The notes under the pieces were generated by a model, which was not told the origin of the DNA, searched no databases, and saw only the letters and a list, made by a program, of their open reading frames with translations. The position numbers were made by a program, and so were the translations under genes. Positions 18,441 to 27,153 of a stretch of DNA of 64,000 nt are shown here, in pieces (positions within the stretch are counted from its first letter, which is position 1; every line of letters starts with the position of its first letter). Source of the DNA: Enterococcus avium ATCC 14025 (GTDB lineage Bacteria > Bacillota > Bacilli > Lactobacillales > Enterococcaceae); the NCBI RefSeq assembly GCF_000406965.1, contig NZ_KE136364.1, positions 138,110 through 202,109 on the forward strand, read 5' to 3'.

Positions 18441-19454
18441 GTGGAAACAAAAATTTATCGAACAGATCAAATAAATCAAGCGGCAGCACTATTGCGTCAA
18501 GGAGAGTTGGTGGCTTTTCCTACTGAAACAGTCTACGGACTAGGTGCTAATGCACTTTTGCCGGAATCAGTGAAGCGAGTATTTACGGTCAAAGGACGTC
18601 CCAGCGACAACCCGCTGATCGTTCATGTTTCAGATTTTTCGATGACTAAAGAATTTGTGGAAAGTTATCATCCATTGACTGAAAAAATTGTTAAAAATTT
18701 TTGGCCCGGTCCTCTAACATTGATTTTTTCGATTAAAGCTGGGAGTTTGAGTACGGTCGTGACCGGTGGTTTATCCACAGCGGCTTTTCGAATGCCCGAT
18801 AATAAAAAAACATTATCTTTAATTGAAAAAACTGGTGCACCTTTAGTAGGTCCAAGTGCGAATACGTCAGGTAAGCCAAGTCCAACAACAGCAATGCATG
18901 TTTTTCATGATTTAAAAGGGAAAATTGCTGGGATTTTAGATGATGGGGCAACACAAATCGGGGTAGAATCGACGGTGTTGGATTTAAGTGGAGAAGTGCC
19001 GACAATTTTGCGTCCAGGTGCAGTGACAAAAGAAAAACTGGAAGAAGTTTTGGGTATTGAAGTTCCTTTAGACAAACATCTAGTCAAAGAGAGTGAAACA
19101 CCGAAAGCGCCCGGAATGAAATATAAGCATTATTCGCCTGATGTGTCGGTTTTAATGATTAAACCGGGCGATTGGGGAAAAGCCATCGCTTGGGCTGATA
19201 CAAACGGGAAAAAAGTCGGTTTACTAGCGACGCCTAAAATTGCTGATAGCTATCCTTCAGCAGATCGCTTTGTTTTTGAAGACGACTCAATTGAGGCGGC
19301 CACTCGCGGATTATTCAGCGGATTGAGGGCATTGGATGAAGCCAATCAAGCGGATATAATCTTTGCCGAAGTCTTTCCAGAGGATCATTTAGGCCTAGCC
19401 TATATGAATCGGTTGAAGAAAGCAGCAGCACAAAAATATTTTGGAGAAAAGTAA
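18441..19454 (+). CDS. sua5: L-threonylcarbamoyladenylate synthase (Sua5/YwlC type)
   Basis: A 337-residue two-domain enzyme. The N-terminal YrdC domain (about 1-200) carries PTETVYGLGANA, KGRPSDNPLIVHV and SANTSGKPSPT; the C-terminal Sua5 domain (about 210-330) follows a linker with PGMKYKHYSP. It makes threonylcarbamoyl-AMP for t6A37 of ANN-decoding tRNAs. The start is GTG 18441 with TGTGGAG 6 nt upstream. Confidence 0.93.
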   Translation: METKIYRTDQINQAAALLRQGELVAFPTETVYGLGANALLPESVKRVFTVKGRPSDNPLIVHVSDFSMTKEFVESYHPLTEKIVKNFWPGPLTLIFSIKAGSLSTVVTGGLSTAAFRMPDNKKTLSLIEKTGAPLVGPSANTSGKPSPTTAMHVFHDLKGKIAGILDDGATQIGVESTVLDLSGEVPTILRPGAVTKEKLEEVLGIEVPLDKHLVKESETPKAPGMKYKHYSPDVSVLMIKPGDWGKAIAWADTNGKKVGLLATPKIADSYPSADRFVFEDDSIEAATRGLFSGLRALDEANQADIIFAEVFPEDHLGLAYMNRLKKAAAQKYFGEK

Positions 19455-19522
19455 ACAAAAGATTCGATTATCTGCTGAATCTTTCGTATACTTAAATCAG
19501 AAAATTGAAAGGTGGCGTTGGG

Positions 19523-20764
19523 ATGGATTATAAAACACTAGATCCCGAACTATGGGGAGCAATTGAAAATGAGGCGGAGCGTCAAGAGCAGAATATCGAA
19601 CTGATCGCTTCAGAAAACATCGTTTCAGAAGCTGTAAGAATGGCACAAGGTAGCGTCTTGACAAACAAGTATGCAGAAGGGTATCCTGGCCGACGTTATT
19701 ATGGTGGTTGTGAGTTTGTTGATGTCGTAGAAAATTTAGCAATTGAACGTGCGAAAGAATTATTTGATGCAAAATATGCGAATGTGCAAGCACATTCTGG
19801 TTCACAAGCCAATCAAGCGGCGTATTTTTCTTTGATCCAGCCTGGCGATACTGTTTTAGGAATGGATTTGTCAGCAGGAGGTCACTTAACTCATGGCTCA
19901 CCGGTGAATGTCAGCGGAAAGCTGTATAACTTTGTTAGCTATGGCGTGGACCCTCATACAGAGACGATCGACTATGAAGTCGTTCGTATTTTGGCACGGA
20001 AACATCAGCCTAAACTGATTGTCGCAGGAGCGAGCGCTTATAGCCGGACGATTGATTTTGCCCGTTTCCGTGAAATTGCAGATGAGGTAGACGCAAAATT
20101 GATGGTGGATATGGCTCATATCGCAGGATTAGTAGCAACTGGTTTACATCCTAACCCTGTCCCATATGCAGATGTTGTAACTTCAACAACACACAAAACC
20201 TTGCGTGGACCACGTGGCGGTTTAATTCTGACAAATGATGCGGATATAGCTAAGAAGATTAACAGTGCTGTTTTCCCTGGATTGCAGGGTGGGCCTTTAG
20301 AACACGTAATCGCAGCTAAGGCTGTGGCCTTTAAGGAAGCATTGGCTCCTGATTTTAAAGAGTATAGTGAACAAGTTCTAAAAAATGCACAGGCAATGGT
20401 TAAGGTATTTAATCAAGCACCTGAAACTCGTGTGGTATCTGGCGCTACGGATAATCATTTGCTTCTGATTGAAGTGACAGGTTTTGAGCTAACTGGACGT
20501 GAAGCAGAAGAATTGTTGGATAGTGTGCATATTACCGTTAATAAAAACTCCATTCCTTTTGAATCAAAAAGCTTTAAAGAGACTAGTGGTGTCCGAATCG
20601 GAACTCCAGCCATTACTAGCCGCGGTTTTCTAGAAGAGGACGCAAAACAAGTAGCAGAATTAATAATTGAAACCTTACGTTCTAATGGAGATGAAGAGAA
20701 ATTATTAGAGATTCGCCAGGCAGTATTAGAATTAACAGAATCTCATCCAATTCAATCACATTAG
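19523..20764 (+). CDS. glyA: Serine hydroxymethyltransferase
   Basis: A 413-residue PLP enzyme converting serine and tetrahydrofolate to glycine and methylene-THF. The PLP lysine is in [15 protein letters not shown] (about residue 226). The conserved HSGSQAN and MAHIAGLVA segments are present. The ATG at 19523 follows GAAAGGTGG; the frame is open six codons further up from a GTG that would overlap that site. Confidence 0.96.
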   Translation: MDYKTLDPELWGAIENEAERQEQNIELIASENIVSEAVRMAQGSVLTNKYAEGYPGRRYYGGCEFVDVVENLAIERAKELFDAKYANVQAHSGSQANQAAYFSLIQPGDTVLGMDLSAGGHLTHGSPVNVSGKLYNFVSYGVDPHTETIDYEVVRILARKHQPKLIVAGASAYSRTIDFARFREIADEVDAKLMVDMAHIAGLVATGLHPNPVPYADVVTSTTHKTLRGPRGGLILTNDADIAKKINSAVFPGLQGGPLEHVIAAKAVAFKEALAPDFKEYSEQVLKNAQAMVKVFNQAPETRVVSGATDNHLLLIEVTGFELTGREAEELLDSVHITVNKNSIPFESKSFKETSGVRIGTPAITSRGFLEEDAKQVAELIIETLRSNGDEEKLLEIRQAVLELTESHPIQSH

Positions 20765-20923
20765 ACTAGTTTTCTGACACTAGTTGTCTTATAATTAGGA
20801 GAAATGCAGAATAAAGGATGTCTTTTTTCTATATTATCTTTAGAGAAGGGACCCCGATGAAAATTTCTCTCGTTTTTCTCTATGAAAAATGAACACTTCA
20901 AAATGAGTAAGGAGCAATTTATT

Positions 20924-21553
20924 ATGGGTAAGTTTCAAGTAATTGATCATCCACTGATCCAACACAAATTAACGATTATTCGTGATAAAAACTGTGGAAC
21001 GAAAGTTTTTCGTGAAGTAGTTAATGAAATCGCAATGTTGATGGCGTATGAAGTTTCACGAGATATGCCATTGGAAGATATCGAGATCGAAACACCGATC
21101 ACATTATCTACACAAAAAACGTTATCAGGTAAGAAAGTTGCGATCGTACCAATCTTACGTGCGGGTATTGGTATGGTGGATGGTATTTTAGAATTGATTC
21201 CGGCAGCCAAAGTTGGACATATCGGTATGTTCCGTGATGAAGAAACATTGGAGCCGCATGAATATTTCTTCAAAATGCCTGAAGATATCGACAGCCGTCA
21301 ATTGTTCATCGTTGATCCGATGTTAGCAACTGGTGGTTCAGCGATTATGGCCATTGATTCATTAAAAAAACGTGGCGCATCAAACATGAAATTTGTTTGT
21401 CTAGTTGCAGCGCCAGAAGGTGTAAAGGCATTACAAGATGCTCATCCAGACGTTGATATCTATACAGCTGCTTTAGATGACCAATTGAACGAACAAGGTT
21501 ATATCGTTCCTGGTTTAGGAGATGCTGGCGACCGTTTATTCGGAACAAAATAA
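20924..21553 (+). CDS. upp: Uracil phosphoribosyltransferase
   Basis: A 209-residue pyrimidine salvage enzyme making UMP from uracil and PRPP. The PRPP loop [10 protein letters not shown] (about 130-139) and the uracil-binding [12 protein letters not shown] near the C-terminus are intact. The ATG at 20924 has AAGGAG before it and gives the usual [10 protein letters not shown] start; an upstream ATG at 20882 has no ribosome site. The leader 20765-20923 is about 160 bp and may be regulatory. Confidence 0.95.
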   Translation: MGKFQVIDHPLIQHKLTIIRDKNCGTKVFREVVNEIAMLMAYEVSRDMPLEDIEIETPITLSTQKTLSGKKVAIVPILRAGIGMVDGILELIPAAKVGHIGMFRDEETLEPHEYFFKMPEDIDSRQLFIVDPMLATGGSAIMAIDSLKKRGASNMKFVCLVAAPEGVKALQDAHPDVDIYTAALDDQLNEQGYIVPGLGDAGDRLFGTK

Positions 21554-21560
21554 AAGAACA

Positions 21561-21594
21561 AACGTGGTCGATTTCATTTCGATCACGTTTTTTT
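21561..21594 (+). terminator. Terminator of upp
   Basis: AACGTGGTCGA (21561-21571) pairs with TCGATCACGTT (21579-21589) and a T7 run follows. Confidence 0.85.
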
Positions 21595-21598
21595 AAAA

Positions 21599-21643
21599 AA
21601 AAGAAAGTACGCCACAATACTCGGCGTACCTTCTTTGCTTTAG
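21599..21643 (-). terminator. Terminator of the DUF2187-like gene
   Basis: GTACGCC pairs with GGCGTAC, extended by A/T pairs. On the minus strand the hairpin runs into an eight-T tract. Confidence 0.75.
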
Positions 21644-21664
21644 ATGTGTAGCTTTATGAATCCT

Positions 21665-21901
21665 TTAAATCTTTTCCATTTGTTTATAATTGATAACGAC
21701 AACGCCATTGGAATGACTGATTAATTCTTCGTTGTCTTGCTTCTCATCGATTTCAACGACGGCTGCGTTTTTCAATTGTTTAGCGATGACCCCAGTCTGG
21801 GATTTGCCGCGAATGGTGAACATGACGTGTGTCTTGACGGGAAATTTTTTCCCGACTTCAGAAGGATCAACGTGCGTCTCTATTTTGCCAAATGTAGCCA
21901 T
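21665..21901 (-). CDS. Small DUF2187-like protein
   Basis: A 78-residue basic/acidic protein (VGKKFPVKTHVMFTIRGKSQ, then TGVIAKQLKNAAVVEID). It reads as a small SH3-like beta-barrel of the DUF2187 (YkvS) type: a beta-rich core with the 'G-x-V-x-K-x-L-x-N-x-x-V-V-E-I' pattern. Function unknown for the family. AAAGGGGG precedes the ATG. It is monocistronic. Confidence 0.6.
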   Translation of the reverse strand: MATFGKIETHVDPSEVGKKFPVKTHVMFTIRGKSQTGVIAKQLKNAAVVEIDEKQDNEELISHSNGVVVINYKQMEKI

Positions 21902-22035
21902 ACTTTTTGAACGCCCCCTTTTTTCACATACCTTATTTTAGCACATTTTCAAGTTTTTTTCATGTAATCGCTTTTTGAGAAGAATCTTACTTTACTTTTT
22001 CGCTGAAGTTTCTTATAATTTCTTTTGTACGAATC

Positions 22036-22108
22036 GCCAGCTTAGCTCAGTTGGTAGAGCAACGCACTCGTAACGCGTAGGTCACAGGTTCGAATCCTGC
22101 AGCTGGCA
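22036..22108 (+). tRNA. tRNA-Thr (anticodon CGU)
   Basis: A 73-nt cloverleaf. The acceptor GCCAGCT pairs with AGCTGGC, discriminator A at 22108; D-arm GCTC/GAGC; anticodon loop CTCGTAA with CGT at 22069-22071 (reads ACG); T-loop TTCGAAT. CCA is not encoded. The last anticodon-stem pair is an A/C mismatch. Single gene with its own terminator. Confidence 0.95.
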
Positions 22109-22117
22109 TCATTAAAA

Positions 22118-22165
22118 AACACCATCGTCTCAAAGCTTCGGCTAAGAATTCGGTGGTGTTTTCTT
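22118..22165 (+). terminator. Terminator of tRNA-Thr
   Basis: AACACCATCG (22118-22127) pairs with CGGTGGTGTT (22151-22160), followed by TTCTTT. Confidence 0.7.
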
Positions 22166-22390
22166 TATCGACAGTTTTTATTGGTGATGGTCATAGCTGA
22201 TTTTATGTACTAGCTATTTTGATGTGTTCAAAAAAATAATTGTTTTGGAGAAATCTTTTGAGGGAGAAGTTTGAAAATAAATCTATTTGAAGATACCTGA
22301 AGAACGGTACACTAAATAAGCCTACCGTTTTCAAAATTTTTGAAATGGAAGACAACGAGTCTATTTAGGAAGAATCAACGTAACTTTGGT

Positions 22391-23632
22391 TTAAGCACTA
22401 TCTATAATGGTATATCCGCGTTTTCTTAAAAGGTCCAGAGCTTGGGATTGCGTCAGAACTTTCTCTTCTTTCGCAGGTTTTGGCTCCAGATATCCTTTAG
22501 CAGAATAGGGTTCCACCTTTGATAAGACATTCCAGATAGCGGTCAGGAGCATCTTACAAATAGCAATGATAGCTTTCTTGTGTCCACGATTCGCTTTGAT
22601 TCTACGATAGCGATTTTTAAATTCTGGATGTTCTTTGGATCTGAGAAGAGCATTGGCAATCTGTACAAGTAGCGGTTTCAACGACTGCCCTGCACGAGAG
22701 ATACGTGTTGATTTTGTTCGTCGGGCACTGCGATCGTTTCTTGGACAGCATCCAGCCCAAGAAATAAAGTGTTTCGAAGTTGGAAACACGGACATATCCG
22801 GTCCTATTTCTGAAAGAATCGCAATCGCTGTTATTGGCTGAGTGTCTAAGCCCGGTATGGTACGAAGTAGTTCCAAAACAGGGGAGAAGGGTTCTGCAAG
22901 AGCTTGAATCTCTAGATTGATCTCTTCTCGATGCTTCTCAATCTCGTTAATATGGTTGAGGCATTGGCGAAGCTTAATCGCTTGAGGTACAGAAATCGCC
23001 CCCTCAACTGCCGCTTGGATTTCTTCAACGGGAGTTTTACAACGGGCATGGATAAATGGTCGAACATCAAATGATTCACCGGGATGTTCTAACAAGTATT
23101 GGATGATAGAAGTGGATGATTTTCCGAACACATCACTAAAAACATCATCTAGTTTCAGATTAGAAACGGTTAAGCAGTTTAAAGCACGATTCTTTTCACT
23201 TGTTTTCATGTTGGTCAGTTTCGTCCGATAACGCATTAGATCACGAAGCTGGCGGATTTCAAGACCAGGAATAAAACTGGGTTTGATCATGTCGCACATA
23301 AAGAGATCACAAATCCATTTTGCATCTTTGCGATCTGTTTTATTTCCTTTCTGGGGTTTGGTGTACTTCGGATGAGCCAGTGTGACAAAACAAGTTTTTT
23401 CAAGAATATTAAAAACAGGGATCCAAAATTTACCGGAAGATTCCAAACACACATCCTTACAGTTGTATTTAGCAAGCCATTCAGCTAATTCATTGAGACC
23501 TTTTGTAAAGGAAGAGAAGCGAGCTTGCTTATACACTGTACGACCATTCGCATCTGTGATTCCGATACACGCATAGATCCACGTTTTGTGGACATCCAAG
23601 CCACAACAATTTTTACGAAAGATTTTGAACAT
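22391..23632 (-). CDS. IS110-family transposase (DEDD recombinase)
   Basis: A 413-residue protein with the two-part architecture of IS110 transposases: N-terminal DEDD RuvC-like domain (CCGLDVHKTWIYA with the first Asp, residues about 8-21; KTDRKDAKWICDLF near 100) and C-terminal Transposase_20 domain (TIPGLDTQPITAIAILSEIG near 265, and SRAGQSLKPLLVQIANALL near 325). The start is ATG 23632 after AGGAGG. The gene sits between tRNA-Thr and the DUF1361 gene and appears intact. Confidence 0.92.
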   Translation of the reverse strand: MFKIFRKNCCGLDVHKTWIYACIGITDANGRTVYKQARFSSFTKGLNELAEWLAKYNCKDVCLESSGKFWIPVFNILEKTCFVTLAHPKYTKPQKGNKTDRKDAKWICDLFMCDMIKPSFIPGLEIRQLRDLMRYRTKLTNMKTSEKNRALNCLTVSNLKLDDVFSDVFGKSSTSIIQYLLEHPGESFDVRPFIHARCKTPVEEIQAAVEGAISVPQAIKLRQCLNHINEIEKHREEINLEIQALAEPFSPVLELLRTIPGLDTQPITAIAILSEIGPDMSVFPTSKHFISWAGCCPRNDRSARRTKSTRISRAGQSLKPLLVQIANALLRSKEHPEFKNRYRRIKANRGHKKAIIAICKMLLTAIWNVLSKVEPYSAKGYLEPKPAKEEKVLTQSQALDLLRKRGYTIIDSA

Positions 23633-23870
23633 AGCAACCTCCTGTAAAAAAATAGTACAGGTTTGGTAGGGACTGGTCATCCGGCGAAATCGAGTCAACT
23701 TCGGAAGAGATAAGTTTACGGGCTACGGGTTTGCGCCATTCATTGATGCCTTAACGGATGACCGACACCATATAATTATGCGGGGTTGCCGCTATACAGC
23801 CCCGCCACTCACCTCCTCGGGTTCTGTAGTGTACCAGGGACCTGCAAGGAAAGGGTAACACGGAATAAAA
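23633..23870 (-). ncRNA. Candidate bridge RNA region of the IS110 element
   Basis: About 240 bp of non-coding, relatively GC-rich, structured DNA lies upstream of the transposase, where IS110-group elements encode the bridge RNA that pairs with target and donor. Visible structure: CCTGTA/TACAGG at 23641-23661, a long-range pair GGTCATCCG (23675-23683) with CGGATGACC (23755-23763), and GCGGGG/CCCCGC closing a loop at 23780-23805. The assignment is by position and structure, not by match to a known bridge RNA. Confidence 0.55.
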
Positions 23871-23940
23871 AAAGAAAGAAGGCGCTCTAAGGTTTTCATC
23901 ACCTCATTGGTGCCTTTCGTAGGAAGGCGGATTTATAATT

Positions 23941-24561
23941 ATGAAAAAAGTTTACGGATTCCATTTGAGTGTATGGGTGTATATTTTATTTATGTACTTT
24001 ACGCAAGGAACCTTTTCCTTTATGGCTTTGAATGTCTTTCTGGCATGGTTGCCAATCGTTTTTGCGGAATTATTTTTGAAATTAGAAAGTAAATGGCGCT
24101 GGTTTTTCATTTCGTTATGGTTATTATTTTTTCCAAATATTCCGTATCTAATGACTGATTTGTTTCATTTGGCTAGTTTGAGGATTTATCAGCCTGGGGG
24201 ACATTTTCTAGATGACAGCAATGCTTGGTGGTCCTATCTTTTATTGTTGCTGCCAATTCTTTTGATGGTGTTTGTGGGTATGGTGCAAGTATTTAAAATA
24301 ATCTCGGCTGTTAAATTACAGATGATACAGAAAATCAGTGGCATTGTATTATTGTCAGTTCTTTCTAGTATAGCGGTTTATATTGGTCGCTTTGACCGCG
24401 TTCATTCGGTCGAGCTGTTCATTCATCCTATGACTGTATTGAAATTACTTATTGGTAATTGGAGTGTTGGAAAATTTCAGTTTGTCCTGATGTTTAGTAT
24501 TTTGCAATTAGGGATTTGGGGATTGATCTATTTTTTACCACATGTTTTTCAAGAAGAATAA
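23941..24561 (+). CDS. DUF1361 membrane protein
   Basis: A 206-residue polytopic protein, about six hydrophobic segments. The DUF1361 signature is seen in FMALNVFLAWLPIVFAEL (about 27-44), LWLLFFPNIPYLMTDLFHL (about 59-77) and IAVYIGRFDRVHSVEL (about 144-159). Function unknown. GGAAGGCGG precedes the ATG by 10 nt. The gene starts just past the IS110 end, which may have replaced its native promoter. Confidence 0.8.
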   Translation: MKKVYGFHLSVWVYILFMYFTQGTFSFMALNVFLAWLPIVFAELFLKLESKWRWFFISLWLLFFPNIPYLMTDLFHLASLRIYQPGGHFLDDSNAWWSYLLLLLPILLMVFVGMVQVFKIISAVKLQMIQKISGIVLLSVLSSIAVYIGRFDRVHSVELFIHPMTVLKLLIGNWSVGKFQFVLMFSILQLGIWGLIYFLPHVFQEE

Positions 24562-24570
24562 AGATTTTGC

Positions 24571-24595
24571 AAAGTCAGCGATGCTGACTTTTCAT
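24571..24595 (+). terminator. Terminator after the DUF1361 gene
   Basis: AAAGTCAGC pairs with GCTGACTTT around a GAT loop, followed by a short T-run. Confidence 0.65.
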
Positions 24596-24619
24596 TAGAC
24601 AAATAAGCGTCTATAATAA
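24591..24619 (+). promoter_or_regulatory. Likely promoter of the rodA-like operon
   Basis: TTTTCA and TATAAT (the latter near 24613-24618) are about 17 bp apart, 30 bp before the start codon of the rodA-like gene. The -35 is weak and overlaps the preceding terminator. Confidence 0.45.
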
Positions 24620-24650
24620 GGCAAGTATACTGTGGGAAAAGAGATGAACA

Positions 24651-25847
24651 ATGGATAGATTAAGAAAGAATAATAATGACAGCCGAATTGATTATGGCGT
24701 TATTTTACCTGTTTTTATATTGTGTTTGATTGGGCTCCTTGCTTTATATGTGGCACTGACTCAGGATCCGAGAAATCCGAATGTTTTTCGTGGTTTAGCC
24801 ATGCAAGCTGTTTGGTACGTGGTTGGTGCATTAGCTGTAGTAATTATCATTCATTTTGATGCAAAACTTCTATGGCGTTTAACTCCTTTTCTGTATGTGA
24901 TTGGTTTAGCAGTCATGTTGGCATTGTTGAAATATTACGATACGGCTTTATTTGCCTCTACAGGTTCGAAAAACTGGTTCAAGTTTGGGACGCTGACTTT
25001 CCAGCCTTCGGAACTAATGAAGATTGCTTATATTTTAATGATGGCGATGATTATCACTAAACATAATGTGGCGAATAAGCTTCGAAGTCTTAAGACTGAT
25101 ACTACGTTGATTGGTAAAATGTTTTTAGTAACTATTCCGGTTTTAGTTTTAGTTTTGGCGCAAAAGGACTTTGGTACAATGCTTGTCTTTTTGGCCATAT
25201 TTGCAGGAATGTTTTTGATGTCGGGAATTTCATGGTTAATCTTAGTTCCCACGATTATCTTAGCAATTATTGTGGGTGGCACTTTGATATTTTTTGTCAC
25301 GACAGATACGGGTCGAGAAATTTTATCACACATCGGGTTCAAGAATTATCAGTTTGCTCGGATTGATTCTTGGCTTGAGCCTTTCCATGATCCAAAAGGA
25401 ATTAGCTTTCAGCTTGCTCATGCATTGATGGCAATCGGTTCTGGTGGGATGTTTGGGACTGGCTACAATGTTAGTAATGTCTACGTGCCAGTTCGGGAAT
25501 CGGATATGATTTTTACAGTCATTGGTGAGAACTTTGGCTTCATCGGCGGTGCTTTTGTAATTTTGATTTATTTTATTTTGATTTATCGTATGATTCGGTT
25601 ATGCTTTGACATGAATAATGAGTTCTATGCTTATATTGCATCAGGAATCGTTATGATGATGCTGTTCCATGTTTTTGAAAATATCGGCGCAAATATCGGT
25701 TTGTTACCATTAACGGGAATTCCGTTGCCGTTTATTAGTCAAGGTGGATCATCGATTCTGGGAAATATGATCGGAATCGGTTTGATTCTATCAATGCGTT
25801 ATCAAAGCGCAGACAAACAACCTATTAGGAGGACACGCAGTGCTTAA
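24651..25847 (+). CDS. rodA: FtsW/RodA/SpoVE-family peptidoglycan glycosyltransferase (RodA-like)
   Basis: A 398-residue SEDS protein with about ten membrane helices. Family signatures: STGSKNWFKFGTLTFQPSEL (about 103-122), QKDFGTMLVFL (about 166-176), HALMAIGSGGMFGTG (about 262-276) and TGIPLPFISQGGSS (about 356-369). SEDS proteins polymerise lipid II glycan strands with a partner class B PBP; assignment to RodA rather than FtsW follows the overall pattern and is less certain. Confidence 0.85.
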   Translation: MDRLRKNNNDSRIDYGVILPVFILCLIGLLALYVALTQDPRNPNVFRGLAMQAVWYVVGALAVVIIIHFDAKLLWRLTPFLYVIGLAVMLALLKYYDTALFASTGSKNWFKFGTLTFQPSELMKIAYILMMAMIITKHNVANKLRSLKTDTTLIGKMFLVTIPVLVLVLAQKDFGTMLVFLAIFAGMFLMSGISWLILVPTIILAIIVGGTLIFFVTTDTGREILSHIGFKNYQFARIDSWLEPFHDPKGISFQLAHALMAIGSGGMFGTGYNVSNVYVPVRESDMIFTVIGENFGFIGGAFVILIYFILIYRMIRLCFDMNNEFYAYIASGIVMMMLFHVFENIGANIGLLPLTGIPLPFISQGGSSILGNMIGIGLILSMRYQSADKQPIRRTRSA

Positions 25848-26193
25848 ATTTTATTGGTATCCCAAATGTTCAACTTGTCGTAAAGCCAAAGCATGGTTAG
25901 AACAGGCGGATGTACAGTTTGAAACAATCGATTTGGTTCAAGACACGCCTTCAGCTGATACTTTTGAAAAGTGGATAACAGCTAGTGGGTTGCCAGTTCG
26001 CAGATTTTTTAATACTAGCGGCATGAAATATCGTGAATTAGGTTTGAAGGACAAAATGGCAGATTTATCGGTAGAAGAAGCCAGCGAATTATTAGCAAGT
26101 GACGGGATGTTAGTGAAGCGCCCATTACTGATCAAAGATGATCAATTTTTAACGAATGGATTTAAGGAAACAACATACGAAAGGAAGTTCTAA
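25840..26193 (+). CDS. ArsC/Spx-family thioredoxin-fold protein (arsenate reductase-like)
   Basis: A 117-residue protein starting at GTG 25840, overlapping the rodA-like gene by 8 nt after AGGAGG. The N-terminal redox motif C-S-T-C (KCSTCRKAKAWLE, about 10-13) and the KRPLLI segment (about 93-98) place it in the ArsC/Spx/MgsR family. The arsenate-reductase label is conventional; no ars genes are nearby, so a redox or regulatory role is as likely. Confidence 0.82.
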   Translation: MLKFYWYPKCSTCRKAKAWLEQADVQFETIDLVQDTPSADTFEKWITASGLPVRRFFNTSGMKYRELGLKDKMADLSVEEASELLASDGMLVKRPLLIKDDQFLTNGFKETTYERKF

Positions 26194-26197
26194 TTAA

Positions 26198-26530
26198 ATG
26201 AGTTACTTGAAAAAAAATGAAGGTCTGTGGATCTTACACAATGATAAAGACTATTGCATGGGTTTAACTGCTGAAATGGCGGATACACTTGGTGAAGTGA
26301 CCTTCATCTCATTGCCAAAAGTTGGTCAATCAGTTAAGGCTGGTGAACCATTACTGGAAATCGAAGCAGAAAAAGCGGTCCAAGAATTCAAAAGCCCGTT
26401 GACGGGTGTGGTTTCATCTGTTAGCGAAAAGGTGGTTGCTGATCCTGCTGCGTTGAATGTGAAAGAAGAATTGGATGCATGGATCTTGTCTTTACGGGAA
26501 GTCGATGTTGATGAGTTTGAAAACCTATAA
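26198..26530 (+). CDS. gcvH: Glycine cleavage H-like lipoyl protein
   Basis: A 110-residue lipoyl-domain protein. The likely lipoylated lysine is Lys59 in EIEAEKAVQEF, within the hairpin that in standard GcvH reads ESVKA. The other glycine cleavage genes are absent here; in Firmicutes without full cleavage systems, H-like proteins serve as lipoate carriers, which would fit. It follows the arsC-like gene by 4 nt, so the three genes form an operon. Confidence 0.82.
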   Translation: MSYLKKNEGLWILHNDKDYCMGLTAEMADTLGEVTFISLPKVGQSVKAGEPLLEIEAEKAVQEFKSPLTGVVSSVSEKVVADPAALNVKEELDAWILSLREVDVDEFENL

Positions 26531-26549
26531 AGAAATTTTCATTTGATGT

Positions 26550-26578
26550 TTGACAGGAGAAAATCAGCCTGATATAAT
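26550..26578 (+). promoter_or_regulatory. Promoter of the T-box/metNIQ transcript
   Basis: TTGACA (26550-26555) and TATAAT (26573-26578) are exactly 17 bp apart: a near-perfect vegetative promoter directly ahead of the T-box leader. Confidence 0.9.
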
Positions 26579-26584
26579 CCTTTC

Positions 26585-26880
26585 ATACACATGAGAAAGC
26601 GATGAAAAGAAAAGTACATCTGATTAAAGTACAAAGAGAGCTCTGATATGCTGAAAAGGAGTTATGGCAATGAGATGGAAAATGGTCTTTGAGCAGGATG
26701 GACGAAGCGGGTGCTAAGTCTATCACGGGAGTGCCCGTTACAGCGCCTCAGTATACGCGTGAAGCAAGTACTGGCAGAGGTTGTGATCGCAAGGTCAGAA
26801 CGAATTTTAGGTGGTAACACGGAAGTCAAAGCTTTCGTCCTAAGTGTACATTCGTACATTTGAGGGCGGAAGCTTTTTTT
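26585..26880 (+). promoter_or_regulatory. T-box riboswitch (methionine operon leader)
   Basis: The leader runs about 300 nt from the promoter to an intrinsic terminator. The T-box sequence AGGTGGTAACACGG (26809-26822) is followed by the terminator arms AAAGCTTTCGTCCT (26828-26841) and AGGGCGGAAGCTTT (26863-26876), then a T-run. An AGAGAG...GAAA stem I region lies near 26634-26660. Uncharged tRNA binding would favour the antiterminator. Specificity for tRNA-Met is inferred from the downstream genes; I could not fix the specifier codon. Confidence 0.88.
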
Positions 26881-27153
26881 ATCAGTCCAACTTCTCGCAG
26901 CAGCTCATAGTTGGACTGACAAAATGAAATTTTGAAGCTTTATAAGGATACTCGTACTTTAGTTGGATGATATGCGTAATGAGAATAGAATTATTTCTCC
27001 CGTTTTTGGAAAAATAAATTCATTTCAACGAGGTAGCAGTCAAACTTCCTCATCAAATTTTTGCAGATTAGTGCAATGACAAGCGAAATGAAAAATAGTT
27101 ATATATCTGAACTAGCTAAAAGCTAATCAGTTATTGGAAAGGGTGTAAGAAAT
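26881..27153 (+). other. Second leader segment between T-box and metN
   Basis: About 270 bp separate the T-box terminator from metN. A hairpin CAGTCCAACT/AGTTGGACTG (about 26884-26920) lies right behind the T-run, and no ORF is seen. Its role, whether second control element, mRNA processing site or separate promoter region, is unknown. Confidence 0.45.

Larger units (their letters stand above)
22300..23880 (-). mobile_element. IS110-family insertion sequence (approximate limits)
   Basis: The element consists of the transposase plus a long non-coding upstream end (23633 to about 23880 on the minus-strand 5' side) and a short 3' end of about 90 bp. IS110 elements lack inverted repeats and often make no target duplication, so the exact ends cannot be set from one copy. 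The limits given are estimates. Confidence 0.6.

Noticed and set aside
20765-20923. PyrR-type attenuator upstream of upp
   Set aside because: A weak stem is visible but no PyrR-binding loop and no clear antiterminator/terminator pair.
25840-26193. Arsenate resistance
   Set aside because: Only the fold and C-S-T-C motif are seen; no arsB, arsR or arsA nearby.
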